The notes beneath the pieces were generated by a model. The model saw only the letters and a list, made by a program, of their open reading frames with translations. It was not told the origin of the DNA and did no database searches. Shown here piece by piece: positions 35,686 to 48,600 of a DNA stretch of 64,000 bases (positions within the stretch are counted from its first letter, which is position 1; each line of letters starts with the position of its first letter). Source of the DNA: Acanthochromis polyacanthus (taxonomy: Eukaryota; Chordata; Actinopteri; Pomacentridae); the NCBI RefSeq assembly GCF_021347895.1, contig NC_067127.1, positions 12,992,984-13,056,983 on the forward strand, given 5' to 3'. Position numbers and translations under genes: made by a program.

Positions 35686-36187
35686 CAGCCCGGTCTCACG
35701 GGGATTCGTGAAACTGTCACGTCAGTTTTTGTTTCGGTTTCGTGCGCACCAACACGATGTCGTCATGTTTTTCGTGCCGCTCACCACGAGCGAAACCCGC
35801 TGTGGCAATCACATATGGTTTATACCAGCGGATTCATGACGATCTAAGCTGTTCATTGGCGTTTGCGGCCGCTGCTTCGGCCGCCGGACATTCTTTAAAT
35901 TCCTATGCAAATTCGGCGGATTCATGACGATTTAAGCTGTCCATCGGCGTTTGCGGCCGCCGCTGCGGCCGCCATTGCAGCCGCCTGACATCCGGCCGCA
36001 GCAAACGCCAATGGACGGCTTAGATCGTCATGAATCCGCCGGTATAAACCACTTTCAGATGTGATTACCACAGCGGGTTTCGCTCGTGGTGAGCGGCCCG
36101 AAAAACATGACGACATCGTGTTGGTGCACACGAAACCGAAACAAAAACTGACGTGACAGTTTCACGAATCCCCGTGAGACCGTGTTG
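35686..36187. mobile_element. GC-rich foldback element with 7-bp target duplication
   Basis: A 502-bp imperfect palindrome. The outer arms pair from cggtctcacggggattcg at 35,691 to its complement ending at 36,182, and less exactly for five more bases on each side. The flanks carry the direct repeat TCTGTGC (35,679-35,685 and 36,188-36,194), which marks insertion by a transposase. CpG and GC content are far above the surroundings, with several gcggccgc sites. A block of about 45 bases beginning gcggattcatgacgat occurs at 35,828 and again at 35,915, and inverted at 36,001-36,040, so the left arm carries an extra copy. No coding capacity is credible; the open frames on the two strands mirror each other. 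Confidence 0.88.
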
Positions 36188-36512
36188 TCTGTGCAGTAAT
36201 GTAAATTTTAAAATGCAGTTAGTAGCACTCTACACATTTAACAGTAAACCTGAGAACAATAATAAACAGTAGCAATGCTCCATATTCTTAAATCATTTAA
36301 TAGAGCACAGCTCAGCAAACATCATAGTGTTCTACATAGAAATCACAAACACTGCTCTCAATAATCTTTCACAGCGAGCAGGTGTTCTTGTGTTGCAGGT
36401 CCATGGTCCAGACGCAGCCATCGAACAGGCCGGGGGGGTGGTCTGGCACTGTGGACTTCCGAGAGCACCTCCTCTTTTTGCATTTGTCAACATAGACTAC
36501 TGTAGTCCTCCA

Positions 36513-36758
36513 TGGTAAATGGTTGTATTTATATAGTGCTTTTATCCAAAGCGCTTTACATGATACACCACATTCACCCATTCACACACTGATGGCGGAA
36601 GCTGTCATGCAAGGCGCTAACCACAACCCACCAGGAGCAATTAGGGGTTCAGTGTCTTGCTCAGGGACACCTCAACATGAGCTCAACGGGCCGAGGATCA
36701 AACTGGCAACCTTCCAGTTACAAGACGGCCACTCTACCCACTGAGCCATGCCTCCCCA
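36513..36758 (-). mobile_element. tRNA-derived SINE, family A, copy 2
   Basis: On the minus strand the head is better preserved than in the 7.2-kb copy: box A catggctcagtgggtagag, box B-like gtttgatcc. The same gtccctgagcaagacac body and a tail ending ccatttacca follow. Confidence 0.87.
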
Positions 36759-36879
36759 CATGGTACTTGAGTTTAGTGAGTAAGGTAAGAGCAGAAAGGG
36801 AGCTGCCAGTCAGACGAGGTTCTTCCACCCAGAGAGGGCCTCTTTCGACTGTCGCTGCTACACATACTGCCCAAGTTGA

Positions 36880-37065
36880 GGTTTTAGGTGGAATATTCCT
36901 TTTAACCAGCCCCTCAGGTCTCTTTGAGGATTTTGGATGGAATACTTGGCTAAACCAAGATTTTAGGTGCATGTCCACGGATTTTTGGTGGAATGTTCCT
37001 TTACGGTGGATGTGTGAGGACCTTGTAGGTGGAATAATTCCTGAAACCAACCTTTTAGGTCAACA
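36880..37065. repeat. degenerate minisatellite, unit about 45-50 bp
   Basis: About four diverged units share a ttttaggtggaat core (near 36,883, 36,929, 36,976 and 37,023), followed by a variable cctttt/ctaaacca segment. Confidence 0.65.
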
Positions 37066-37374
37066 TTCAAAGATTTAATTCCTCTTCATTTCCTCTTTCT
37101 ATGATCTTAGTTTGACTGTGGACAGATTTACTAAGAACTCATTTCAGAAAACTGCTTTCCAGATAAAGTCTACTAGTAGTTGAAGGCATCGATCGAACTA
37201 ATGTTACCTTTTGATCTCCACAAACGTTACTGTTCAGTGAAGAGAATCAAAGTTTGTTCAGGATTTCTAAAGAACCCACAGGTGAAGGTCTGAGAAGAAC
37301 TCGGATCTATGGTCTAAATGTGAAATCAAGACTCATGGTCACAAGTTTTAAGGCTTCTGTGAACCAGAAATTTC

Positions 37375-37560
37375 AAACTAACAGAGAACTGCTCAAGAAC
37401 TTTTAGGTTTTCAGTCCTCAGTGTCAAAAGGTTCAAACTAACACAGAACTACTCAGGAACTTAGAAGATATCAGTCCTTGGACTGTCTGAAAGTTAAATC
37501 TAACAGAGATCCACTGTGGGACTTAGAAAATTTCAGCCCTCAGACTATGTGAAAGCTCAG
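37375..37560. repeat. degenerate tandem repeat, unit about 60 bp
   Basis: Three diverged units share the order ctaacagagaactgctcaag, then ggttttcagtcctcag and a gaaag spacer. They start near 37,377, 37,434 and 37,497. Confidence 0.65.
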
Positions 37561-37747
37561 GTCCTGAGGACTTGGGAGGTCTGGAGACTTTGGAAAGTTT
37601 TGGAACTGAGGGTTCAACCCTCCAGCACAAAGGCTGAAGTCCAACCTCCTGAGAAAAATGGTCAAGATGAAACTTGAGTTAAAAAAAACCTCAAAAACGA
37701 CAAAAAAATCGATGATAAATACACAAAAAATAAGAAAAATCAGCATC

Positions 37748-37815
37748 TGTGTGAGTAGCTCAGGTGGATAAGAAGAGAGACTACCAAGTGGAAGGTAGCA
37801 GGATCAAGTCTCAGT
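37748..37815 (+). repeat. tRNA-like unit (SINE head), forward
   Basis: It has a box A-like gagtagctcaggtgg and a box B-like aggatcaagtc about 35 bases later, as in a tRNA-derived SINE head. It does not fold into a convincing functional tRNA by eye. Confidence 0.55.
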
Positions 37816-37867
37816 GCAGGCATTTTACTTTGTTCCTTTGTCTAAGTTTTTCAAAAATTTTTAAAAA

Positions 37868-37936
37868 GGGTCTGGTCTTGAACCAGCAACCTGCAGCTCC
37901 AAAAGCATATCTTTAACTTACTAAGCTACAGATCAG
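37868..37936 (-). repeat. tRNA-like unit (SINE head), reverse
   Basis: On the minus strand it reads gtagcttagtaagttaaag, then gctggttcaagacc (a good B box). It faces the forward unit at 37,748 with about 50 AT-rich bases between. Confidence 0.55.
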
Positions 37937-38019
37937 ACAAAATAAACATGATTCCGTCGTCCCTTTGACATCATAGTTTCCAAGTGACTACATGGGTAGA
38001 GCCAAGGCAGAGTTATACT

Positions 38020-38262
38020 CTGTTTTCTTGAATAACATACTATTTTGACAATATACTGCACTATGACATTTTTTGAACCACATACCACACATGACAATTT
38101 TAAGCAACATCCTATCATTTTGCACTTTTTCAACCACATAATAATCTATGGGTTTTTTTGCCAACATGCTATACTATGAACTACAGGCCATGCTATGTTA
38201 TTCTTGAAAAGTATACTATACTTTGACATTTTCTGACATCCTATACTATGGCGTTATACACA
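38020..38262. repeat. AT-rich minisatellite, unit about 40 bp
   Basis: Degenerate units are built on catactatactatgacattt followed by a T-rich run and an aaccacat-type spacer. Five or six copies are visible, none identical. Confidence 0.7.
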
Positions 38263-38323
38263 CAGTGCTTTGGTTACATGTTGATTTATAATCTAGATTT
38301 TTTTCTGTTTTGTTTTTTGACAG

Positions 38324-38891
38324 GATTACCACAGACCTGACTGTGAACACCGTTGACACCCACCTGAGGGAGACACTGCCTAAGATCTCCAGGATTGCTG
38401 GTCATGGTCTTTCTGGTCCTGCTCCAGTATATTTTCATCAACTACGTCTTCTTTTGAAGAGGTCCTCAGATGCTGCAATCTCTGACCTTAAGGAGGAACT
38501 GCTACTTTCACTCTGTAATGAGACGGCGGTTATTTTAAAGACCCAGCTCCTGGCGGCTTTCAGTGAATATTTAACATCAATCAAAACAGAACTACAGACA
38601 GTTAAATCTGAGCTGTCGGTCAGCATTTCAGACATCAAGTCCAACCCGGGTGTCCTAAAGCACGCTGTGGGTGAAACGGAAGCTTCACTCTCCACATCAC
38701 CGACGACATCGTCACACTCCAAAGCAGAGCACCTGTCTGCTGAACTTTTCAAAGTGGACTATAAAGGTGAAGAATGTGAGCAGCAGAACAGATGTGAACG
38801 GAAAGAAGTCATTTTCTTTTTTCTTTTCTTTCTGGTTGACTTGATGCTGTCTGATGCAGATGTTGGAGCTGATTCTGATCTTTCAGGATAA
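38324..38891 (+). pseudogene. coiled-coil open frame resembling LINE ORF1, or an orphan last exon
   Basis: The longest open frame in the window (193 codons from an ATG at 38,310). It has a predicted helical centre (TSIKTELQTVKSELSVSISD) and a segment, GETEASLSTSPTTSSHSKAE then HLSAELFKVD, resembling the coiled-coil part of ORF1 proteins of L1/Tx1-type LINEs. The similarity stops at about residue 155. The rest (a FFFLFFL run and an acidic end) looks like 3'-untranslated sequence read through. A strong acceptor (ttttgttttttgacag at 38,308-38,323) precedes it and an AATAAA follows at 38,988, so it also has the shape of a terminal exon. No upstream partner exon or downstream reverse transcriptase was found. 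A LINE-derived fragment is my preferred reading. Confidence 0.4.
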
Positions 38892-39164
38892 AGCTGCTTT
38901 TCCTTCATAGACTTTTCAGGAAATTACACTCAGGTTTTCTCTGCTATTTATATTATCTGTGATTATTTCATTATTTCAATGTTGTAAAATAAAGTTGGAG
39001 GCATAAAGACTCATTTAGTTATTTTATTCCTGAAATCTCTGACATAGCAGAACTAAACTTCCATTTTTCTTCTTGCACTTCTGATACTAGAACTAAACCT
39101 GTCTTCAACACGAATCATCTGATTTTAATGAATCAGCAGCAACATCACAACAAATGATCCTCAC

Positions 39165-39475
39165 TAGGGTCGCAGGGGTGCTGGAGCCTATCTCAGCTGA
39201 CTCGGGCGAAGGCAGGGGACACCCAGGACAGGTCGCCAGTCTGTCGCAGGGCTACATATACAGACAAACACACTCACATTCACACCTACGGGCAATTTAG
39301 AGTAATCAATTAACCTCAGCATATTTTTGGACTGTGGGAGGAAGCCGGAGTACCCGGAGAAAACCCACGCATGCACAGGGAGAACATGCAAACTCCATGC
39401 AGTAAGATCCCAGGCCCACCCCGGGATTTGAACCGGGGATATTTTTGCTGTAAGGCGAAGTGCAGCCCCAACTCA
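39165..39475. repeat. dispersed repeat, LINE-tail-like
   Basis: It contains the phrases gagcctatctcagctgactc, acaggtcgccagtctgtcgc, ggactgtgggaggaagccgg, acccggagaaaacccacgc and gagaacatgcaaactccat. This order is typical of a very common fish interspersed repeat, perhaps the 3' part of an L2-type LINE. I cannot confirm the family without a library. Confidence 0.6.
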
Positions 39476-39600
39476 ATTCAATTCAATTCAGTTCAATTCA
39501 ATTTTATTTATATCACGCCAATTACAATTTGAATAGGCTCAAGATGCTTTACAGAACCCATATGCCTGAACCCAGGTGACAAAAGCAGTTCATGTCTAAT
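39470..39600. repeat. (CAATT)n run with attached dispersed repeat
   Basis: Six or seven copies of caatt lead into ttttatttatatcacgccaa and ctcaagatgctttacagaac, another phrase seen often in fish non-coding DNA. It abuts the previous repeat. Confidence 0.55.
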
Positions 39601-42600
39601 GTAATGAATAGAGGCATCAACTTACACGTGCACTTTAAAGAGAATATGGGCATTTTCCTATTACATTTGCTCACATATTGAGTTCAGGGTTGAACCGTGA
39701 ATTTTTGACAATAGCTGAAGCTGTCAGTAATTATCCTGCAGTCTCTCTCCTCCCTTGCTTCCAGCACAGTCACAGGTTGTGTGATTCCTTATATAATTCC
39801 TCATACATATATATGTTTGTGTAGAAAGCCCAGTTATTGACTGCCAGTTACTGTGAGCACCACTGACTGTCCTGTGCAGAGATGCAATGCACCAAACTAA
39901 TTTCTATTGTTTGGCTGTAAAGAGCAAAGAAAGTGCAAAGTCCTGTCATGCGCTCTTCATTAAAGTACCCAGGGACAAAAAGACTCAAACATGACCTTGA
40001 CTGACAATCAACTGCTGAATCAATAGCTGTCTGTTTGTGTGGGCTGGATGGATCACCTTGCCCTCTGAGCAATAGCTCCTGTAGGTACTTTTGTCATCCA
40101 GATCAAATTCAACAACTGTGTACTATTTCCTATGCCGTGAAAGGAAATACAATCTAGACAAAACAAAAAGGCTTCATCGGGGACATCCGTGACTCTGAAT
40201 CTTGACAGCTACATCATAGTCTCGCCTGTCAGAGGCATTTATCCGACATGGTATCTTGCACTTGAACTCATGGGGGTATGTATAGCATAAAAGAGCTGAG
40301 AAACAGATGCCAGATGAATGCAGCGCTTTCATCTTCATCTTTGAGGTAGTTTGTGGGAAGATTGGATTTGTGGGTTTCTAGGAGTGGTGCACCTCACCTG
40401 AAATAATAACTGGAATATAGGTTGTAATCTGTTGCACTCTCAGATTGCAACAAGCAGCAGAGGACGAGATGGAAACGCATACAGGCTGTGAGCCGATCTA
40501 TATAATAAGCAAACCGCTGAGGGTTAAACCAAAACTCACTTTCACATGAAATGAAAACATAAATATTATATTTTTCTATGTACCTTCAGGGTTTCGCACC
40601 AGATGAGACCTATGTGTTATTTCACATGTAGGTTAAAAATGAATGAAACTTCTTCATTTCAAACTATGGATGTTCAAAGCAAATCTACAGCGTATTTTTC
40701 CCCCCACAAACTGTAAGTGGTTTAATATTGGTCCAAAATAAACTACTTGAATTAGACAGGTGTTCTGGATGAGTCATACTCCGGTCCATTGATGCAAAGG
40801 TTTTATGAATGCATTTGACTTAATATAATTTTGACAAATACAAAGTAAAGGTGTGTTCTAAAAATTCAGGCGGCAATGTGTGAATTAGCTATTAAGAAAT
40901 ATTCTACACTGGTTTGCAGTGTTGCCTCACAGTAAGAAGGCCTCCTGTACAGATTCAGGATACAGGATAAAGCATATATAGCGAAATGAATGGATGGATG
41001 TACATTTCCATCAGATTCTGTAAAAATCTGATGCAATAGCTTAATAAGCTACGGATGACCTGGCATGATTTGCCTTTGCATTTCTAGTCTGCAGTTGCTC
41101 AGTTGCCAAGGAAATATGTTTATTCATAAATAGCTATTAGTAATCTAAATATGGAGATGACTTTAGCAGCTTATACCTGCATTATGCATGAAAACACTCT
41201 CATTTGGAAGAGATTCAGACTCCACTGTTTGTTGGAAGACATTACTCAGGGTGGACTGGTTTAGTTTTCCTCGAAAGTGACTCCAGCAAATATGCACTGT
41301 GAGCCCAGACTGTTCAAAATCACAATAATGAATGATGCAGTTGGTTTTTCCAGTGTATTTTATGGGGGGATTTTTTTTTAATTGGGCAACTTAATCCTGG
41401 TAAAAATGGAAACCTACATCCTGCAAAACATTTTGTACATCCAAACAGCCTTATTTTTGAAATATTTGAATGACTTGGTGTGTAGAAAACATAGTTAGCA
41501 CAATTCACTTGCGTGCTGAGCTTATCCATGTGCACTGTGCAAGACAACATGTCAAAACCTATTATTTCTCTAAAAATAGCTGTAATAAGCCTGGGGGTAA
41601 GGCTTTTCTGCAAAAAAAAAAAAATGGAGCTAAGATCATATATCTGTCTGCAGAAACACGCAACTTCCTAAAAACTGCAGCTCAAGCTACACGTCTTCCC
41701 CTCCTGTCACAAGGAAACAACGTGGAAAATCATCAAAACGCATCCAGGGCTCTGACTCTGCAAAGCATTTCATCACAAGTGCTACGCTGGTGAAGAGGCC
41801 CTTTTAGGCGCTGGTGATTATAAGCCCTCATTTCCTATTCTGGGTCATCAAGCAGCTGTCTAAACAGAGCTGAGTTTGCTCAGGTACCCGTCCTTGGCTG
41901 GGGGAAATGCTGCGTGTTAGTTATTACCATACACTGTTTTGCATCATTGAACATTTCTGGGTGTTCGTGTAGATCCTGACCCACTTCGGTGCTTCTGTGT
42001 TTCCAATATTTAGATCAAGTGACATCGAGGAAGATAAATGCCACACTGTCTGACAGGCTGTGTGGATGCTATGGCATGGAGCAAGTGAATTAAACAAATG
42101 CCAGAATCAGGGATGGGTGTTTTTTTATGAAATGAGTCTGCCGTACAATAGAGCTGGATTCATGAAAATCCCCATCCACCGAAAGAGATAAGAAATGGAT
42201 GATCTTCTGCATGAAATCTGACTCGTTAGCCCTGCAAGCTGTTCAAGTCGAGCACGCTGTGAGGAGCGGCGACGTGCTGCCTGCATTACGAGGCTATCGA
42301 TTTATTGTTTAGTAAATCAAATACAAGCACACAAATTCAGAAAGAGGACAGTCATGAACGTTTATTTGAACAGAAGCCTGTATTGCTCCCATCAATCTCG
42401 AGTGTTAATCACAGAGCACCATATGTAGAGCCGCAGACGGCGCCATTCATTATGACTACCACTCAGAAAATGACAAAGAGGTGAGCTGTGACTGGCTGCT
42501 GAAGTATATATTCCAGCAGCAGTGACGGGTTGGGCTTGTAAAGTAGCTGTGACATTTGGCCAGAACACCAGCAGTGGGCTCGACTTGCTTAATGAACTAA

Positions 42601-45600
42601 CATGTTCATGTTGGCAGCACTAAGTGAACCATTTATTAGTGAGCTGGGAACAGACACAGGGTGCACTCGGGTTGGTAATGACAGCAGCCGCCAGATGACA
42701 ACACCTCTAAACACGGCTAAAATAAGGTGCAGTCGTGTTGAGATTTTAAAAAAAAGAAGAAAAAAAATCACTTTTCTTTACTTGAGGCCATAAGACCGAC
42801 CACAATACAAAATACCACTTTAATAAAACTGAACAGAGGAGAAATTATGCTGATAACATACATAATATAACAAGTGAATTCAGTGCATTTTTAACTGCAA
42901 AAACTCTCCTCTTGTGCAGATTTTGGTTGACATGAAAACTTTCTAACCTGAGGACATTTTAACAGCTTGAAAAAACATAACACTCAGATGCTTTAGCACA
43001 CGTTAAAGGTTTTATTATGTACCAGGGAGGGAACTTCTTGGCTTCATGGCAACCTGTAAGAAAACAGAGATAAGCATATACATTATGAACTGAAAAACAG
43101 AAAAAGTAAAAAAAAAAAATAAAAATAAAAATTGCAATCAATTGAAATGAAATATTCAGAAAGCTAATTTGACATTTTGGAAATTACTTGCTTTTTTTTT
43201 TTTTTTGGCTGAGAGTTTAATGAGAAGACTGGTACCATTCTACAGCTGAGAGTACAACTAATCAGTTAGCTTAGCTCTCTCTACATATAAAAAAAATCAG
43301 CCTTCCAGAACCTCTAAAGCTCCCTAATCAACATATGATTTCTCATTTGTTTTAACTGTATATAAAATGTAAAAATCAGTCTTTTTTTTCTGTTGTGCGT
43401 GTTATGATAAAGCACCTGTCTGCTTCACATTCAACAGCCTCACATGAGGGCGGCATCAATCTTCACATCTGACTCTTGGCAAGACAGCAAATGAGCAGAT
43501 TTCCCTAAATGTCAAACAGTTCCTCTCAGACAGCCTAACGGTATGTAGAACTATTCATATGACAAGCATGTAATCGTCTATGTGAATTGATTCTGATTTG
43601 TGTGACAAATGACACTGGTGTCCTTGGAGTGTAGCCGTTTGTATATGCAGGAGGCCTCTGAGCCCCGAGTCTGACATTTTGGCTGGGTGTGCATCAAATG
43701 CAGTGCAGTAATTCCCCTCGATCCACTGACTGTCTCTTTATGAATCCCCCAGTTATAATCTGTCAACGTGCGTCTGACATCCAGGGTGACGTTTTGTATG
43801 GAGATGCAGCTTTTAGCCAGAGACAATCAGCTTGTCCTTGAGATGGATATGAAAGCAGCGAGATGTCCTCACTCTCACCTAGACCTTTTCAAATGAGCTC
43901 TCATTGTCTTGTTAAAAACAAATAGGTGCAATTATTTCAGAAAATAAGAAAGCGAGCGTGAGAGTTGGCAGGAAGGAGTGAGCAGCTACCATTTGTTTGT
44001 TCAGTCGGCGGCTGACAGAATTAGCGGGTACAGCGTGTCGCATATCGGAGGATGTCTCTCTCTCGCTCTTCCTCGTAGCCAGTCAGTGCTCATAAGCAGA
44101 TGGTATCATTACATGACTGCAGACTGTGTTGGTATCAACTCAAGATGTGCAAGGTCTATTTTCAATCATACATATTTATGTTTATTTCCCCGTCTGATTA
44201 CTAAGTCAGCGACAAAATTTCCATAATCAGATTCACTTTGACAAGGAATAGGTTAAAAAGCGTATTTGTTTTCTTGCTTTACAGTTATATGAAAAGATAA
44301 ACACTATTTCCAGAGCTACTCCATCACACAAATATGAAGCCATCAGCAGCAAGTAGCTGAGCTTAGAATAAAGAGGAGAGGCAGGTTGAAACAGATGAAC
44401 TGGCTCTGTTCAAAAGTTGCAAAATCCGCCTACAAGCAAATCTAAAATTCTACTTCATTATAATTTAATTTGTACCAAAACTACAGACAAAAGCGACAAG
44501 GTTTTTCTTGCACAGATTAACTGTTGACACCCCCAGAGAGTTTTGCCAGGGCCAAAGGTAAATCACCAAACTCAAAATGATAATCATGGAGGATCAAATT
44601 GTGTTTTGCTAATTTAGGTTTTATTCATTCAAACTTAATTGACTTTTTTGCTTATCAAATCATCAGAAACAAAACGGGAAAATGCATAGATTTCTGTCAA
44701 AATGGGTTACACAGATTCATTTTCTTCACTGTACATGGATTGATCATGCTTACTGCTGCACATAATCATCCCTGCAAACCCTGAATGGTTTGATGAGGAT
44801 TATGCGTTGGACTGTTTCTTGACTAGATGGGTTTTTTCTTTTCGGACAGAGCTGTTTTCTGCCTTTTTCCTTTTGCTTCTGACTCTGGCTACATATATAC
44901 ATAGATTGAAACTGATTGCCTTGTCTAGCTCTTGGCAAGAAAACAGAAAAGAGCATTTGTCAAAAGGTGAAAGCATTTCTTAGAGTTGCTACCAAAAGTT
45001 AATAACACTGTTCTCATCACCGTTGTTGCTCAAATGTTGAAGGAAATGTCGGCCTGAATGATCTAGAAGTCTTCAAATCTGTTAGACTGTTTAATATTAA
45101 CCCGACTGTCAAAGCTAATGACTTAAGAGTCAATACAAACAGCTATAACCTCAAACAATTGTTTCTCACATTTAACTTGAGTGAAATAGTTTTGTAGACT
45201 GCAGAATTTGAATGGTCCAAAATGAAGCACAGGAATGTGATTTTTTTGTGAAAAAACATGTTTTTCAAGGTTGGTAGAAACGTTTCCAGCAAAGTTCTGA
45301 ACCACAATTTTCTTTTAAATGCAAGTCAAAATCAACCATAAGTACACAGACAAATTCTAACAGAGAAAAGTAGCTGATCACAGATACCACCACCTCCTTA
45401 CCTGTGGGTTTTTCCCATCATGTTTCATTTTTCCTTATCTTTTCTCTCCAAGTCCAATTTCATCTCTGTGCACAATAAACACAAGTTAGCACAAGTAGAC
45501 TTTATCTTTTTTCTTCTTTTTTTACAGGAACAGATGCACAGGGAGTGTCTAAATAGACTGATGTGGATTCTATTAAGAGTGTTGTGGCTGCATAAACAAA

Positions 45601-48600
45601 GTTGCCAAAGGTGATAAACTTTGCAAACCAACAAAGTGAACAGCTGCCAGTTTTTACTGTGCCCGAGGATACAGTCCGGCATAATGGACAAGTATCACTA
45701 TAGATCCAAGTGTGTGTGAAAAGAGATGCAAAGACAGCTGCAAAGTCTTTCAGCGCTTTAGACTTGTGCACAATGAAAACATGTACAATGAGTAATGAGC
45801 CTTTATTTATTTTTAATCTCTTTTGTAATCTGTGTGAGAGCAGTTTCATGAGCGGCATTCTCTTTAAGAAACGAATCCACATCCATAGCAGGCTGTGGGA
45901 TTTCGGCTCTTGGCTGGTTTCTAGCTGGCGGCATGCTTGTTATGAAAATGGATCCGAGAGAGCTTCTGGCAAAGTCTGCAGGACCATCACTGGCAGACAC
46001 GGAGCTTCCAGCAACACTGATCACTTCCAACTCATAGGTGCAAATAAACATGAGAGTTAGTCTGAAAAAACAAGCCACTCTGAACAGAAAGGAGTTGGAA
46101 ATAAGAAGCAATTTTTGCGACGGTTTTAATATTCACTTACAGCTACTTAATAATCATCTTATTCTTGGCAGTTTGGTGATCTGTGCAGTTACAGCAAAAC
46201 TGAAGTTGGATTTGATGAACAGTCGTCCATGAATGAAGGAAATCGCTCCAACTTGTCTCGTCTAAACTGCTTTATTGCCATGTTCCCTGAAAATGCTGTC
46301 TCTTACAGATTTGCCGAATAAAGAACACATTTTCGTTGCTCACTGATGATTTACAATGATGTTATTCTAGGAAAACAACCTTGAAAAACATCCCGTGTGA
46401 CAACATGATCGATTCACAAGGTGCAAACCGAAGACGTCTTGTTAATTTTGCATTAGGCTGACACAATAATTCTTCATAGAAGCTCCACAACTAATCTTTT
46501 CCAAGCTCGTACCCAGGAAAACTGTCTATAACTCTTTTGTTAGGTGTTTCGTTGAGAACAAAGTTGAATACGTACCAGGTTTCTTGTCTGACCGATGAGG
46601 CACCCGAGCATGTCTGATGGCTGAGTACGATCTTCAGTCCTGTGGGAGCCGATTTCTGTGCCTTCTGCTCTGGAAAGAAGCACAAACAGACAATGGAGTT
46701 TTGCAAAAAGAAATAAAAAAATGACGGGAGCATGATAGGAGTCGTGGTACAGTGCTGCTGAGTGAGAAAAATCCTCATAAGACTGTGTTGCAATTTATCA
46801 TACAGCTGAATTTCACCATTTTTTTTAGAACTGCACTATTGTGACATTCAAAGATGCATGTAAACCTGTTAAAAGCAGTATTTATTCACTAAATCAGGCA
46901 CAATGATTTCTTCATTCTTTAATCTTGCATGACGAATAACAAACTGGCACTACCATTATATATCTATTGTCCGTTTCCAACTTTTTCTATTTTTAAACCT
47001 CGGATGATGCAGTGAGGGCGTTGCTGTGATGTTGATGATAATATCATGGGATGTAGGATGTGGAACTGTTGTAATACCTGATGAAAGCCTTTGTTACTAA
47101 TTAATATCTATTACAGCAGTAAACAGAGTGTGTGGGAGTTGTTTCTTCCACCATATGCCAAATGTTCAGGTGTGCAGCGATTCCTTCTAATATATCAACT
47201 GTGCAAATGGACAATCACAACTTACTGCAGCCTCACCAGCGAAACCTCTTTTATAACAGTTTTAAACAACTATTGCTGCTGCATCTCGAACTGGGATAGC
47301 TTCGCTCATAAATCTTGTTATGCATTATCAGCACAAGTGTGCAATTAAGGTGCTATCCCTTATACGCATTTTCAGAAAGGAAGTGGGGAAAAAAAATGTT
47401 CGAAGCAGAAGATGAATTATGAATAGAACAGCAAGTATCTGGCAACGGGGATTAAGTGTAGCTGTGTTTGCACCGCTACAAAACAACAAACGGAGTGAAA
47501 AATGCACACACGGTGATACAATAAGATTATTACTGAGCAGCAGAGGTCCGAACGAAACAAAAGCAAGCAGGATTGAAGAAGAAAAGCTGGGCCATAACAG
47601 GTAACATACTTTAATTAATAGCTTTGTTTACTTAATGGTCAGAGTTCTTTGGTTTCTGCAACTGCAAAACTTCTCCCCTCACACTTCCCCACATGTATAA
47701 TTAATCTGAAAACTTTGCCAGCCGCAGTGCAAACACACACTTCTCTCGGAGCCAACCTTATATAGTCACTACTCTGCTGTTTTTCTAATCAGATGATTAA
47801 TTATTTGTAATGGCACTGCAGTTTCAGAAAGATTTTGCTTCCACTTACCTCTTTTGTTTCCATTGTTTTAATTATTCGCCCGTGCTTTACTGTGTTTTTA
47901 ATGAGCTGTCAGAGTCGCAGAAACAGTAACACTCGCAGTTGCCTTAAATGAGACTTAATGGTGGATTTATGAGAATGTGCAGTGAGATGGAGATTATATT
48001 TAAATCCTGTAAGAAAAGTGTGACACGGGGAAAATAAGAAACTCTCGCACTTAATCATGAAATGTAGTAGTTTATAACGGTTTGTAAACTATGATTTATC
48101 ATTAAAACGAGCAAATAACCATCAACACAGGGGAGTTTTTAGCTCGTTAAACTGTCAGCTGTGACTCATTTGAAGTCTTTTAGCTGGCAAAAAGAATTCA
48201 GCGAAGCCTAATGAGCTAAACCTGCTGATCGTCTGTTAATTATGTCTCGTTTATGCGGTCAAAGTAAATGTGAATCACTGCTGACCACTGGTGAGTTCAA
48301 CAAACCTGACTTGTGCTGTGATTTGCAAACACAGCAGTGACAGCGTCTATTTACTCACCTGGTAGAGTTCTCTCTGCTTTGACCAAAACACACTGCACTG
48401 TGTTCCTTTATCTACAGGAAAAAACAAAAATATGTCGTAAAGCACGTAGCAACACTGTATCTTCAAAAACACCAATAGGCTGCATGCAATTTAATAAACA
48501 GAACACAGCACATAACAGACATTACACTCCATCACTGTGAAAAAAGTAAACCTATTCAAGGCGTTATAAAAATGTCATTTTATGATAAATTTATTTATAT

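Noticed and set aside
35742..36131. Paired alanine-rich open frames on opposite strands
   Set aside because: They are mirror readings of the two arms of the foldback element, so their similarity follows from the palindrome, not from coding.
45502..45882. 126-codon antisense open frame with several cysteines
   Set aside because: The cysteine spacing fits no zinc-binding pattern I know, and other short frames overlap it on both strands.
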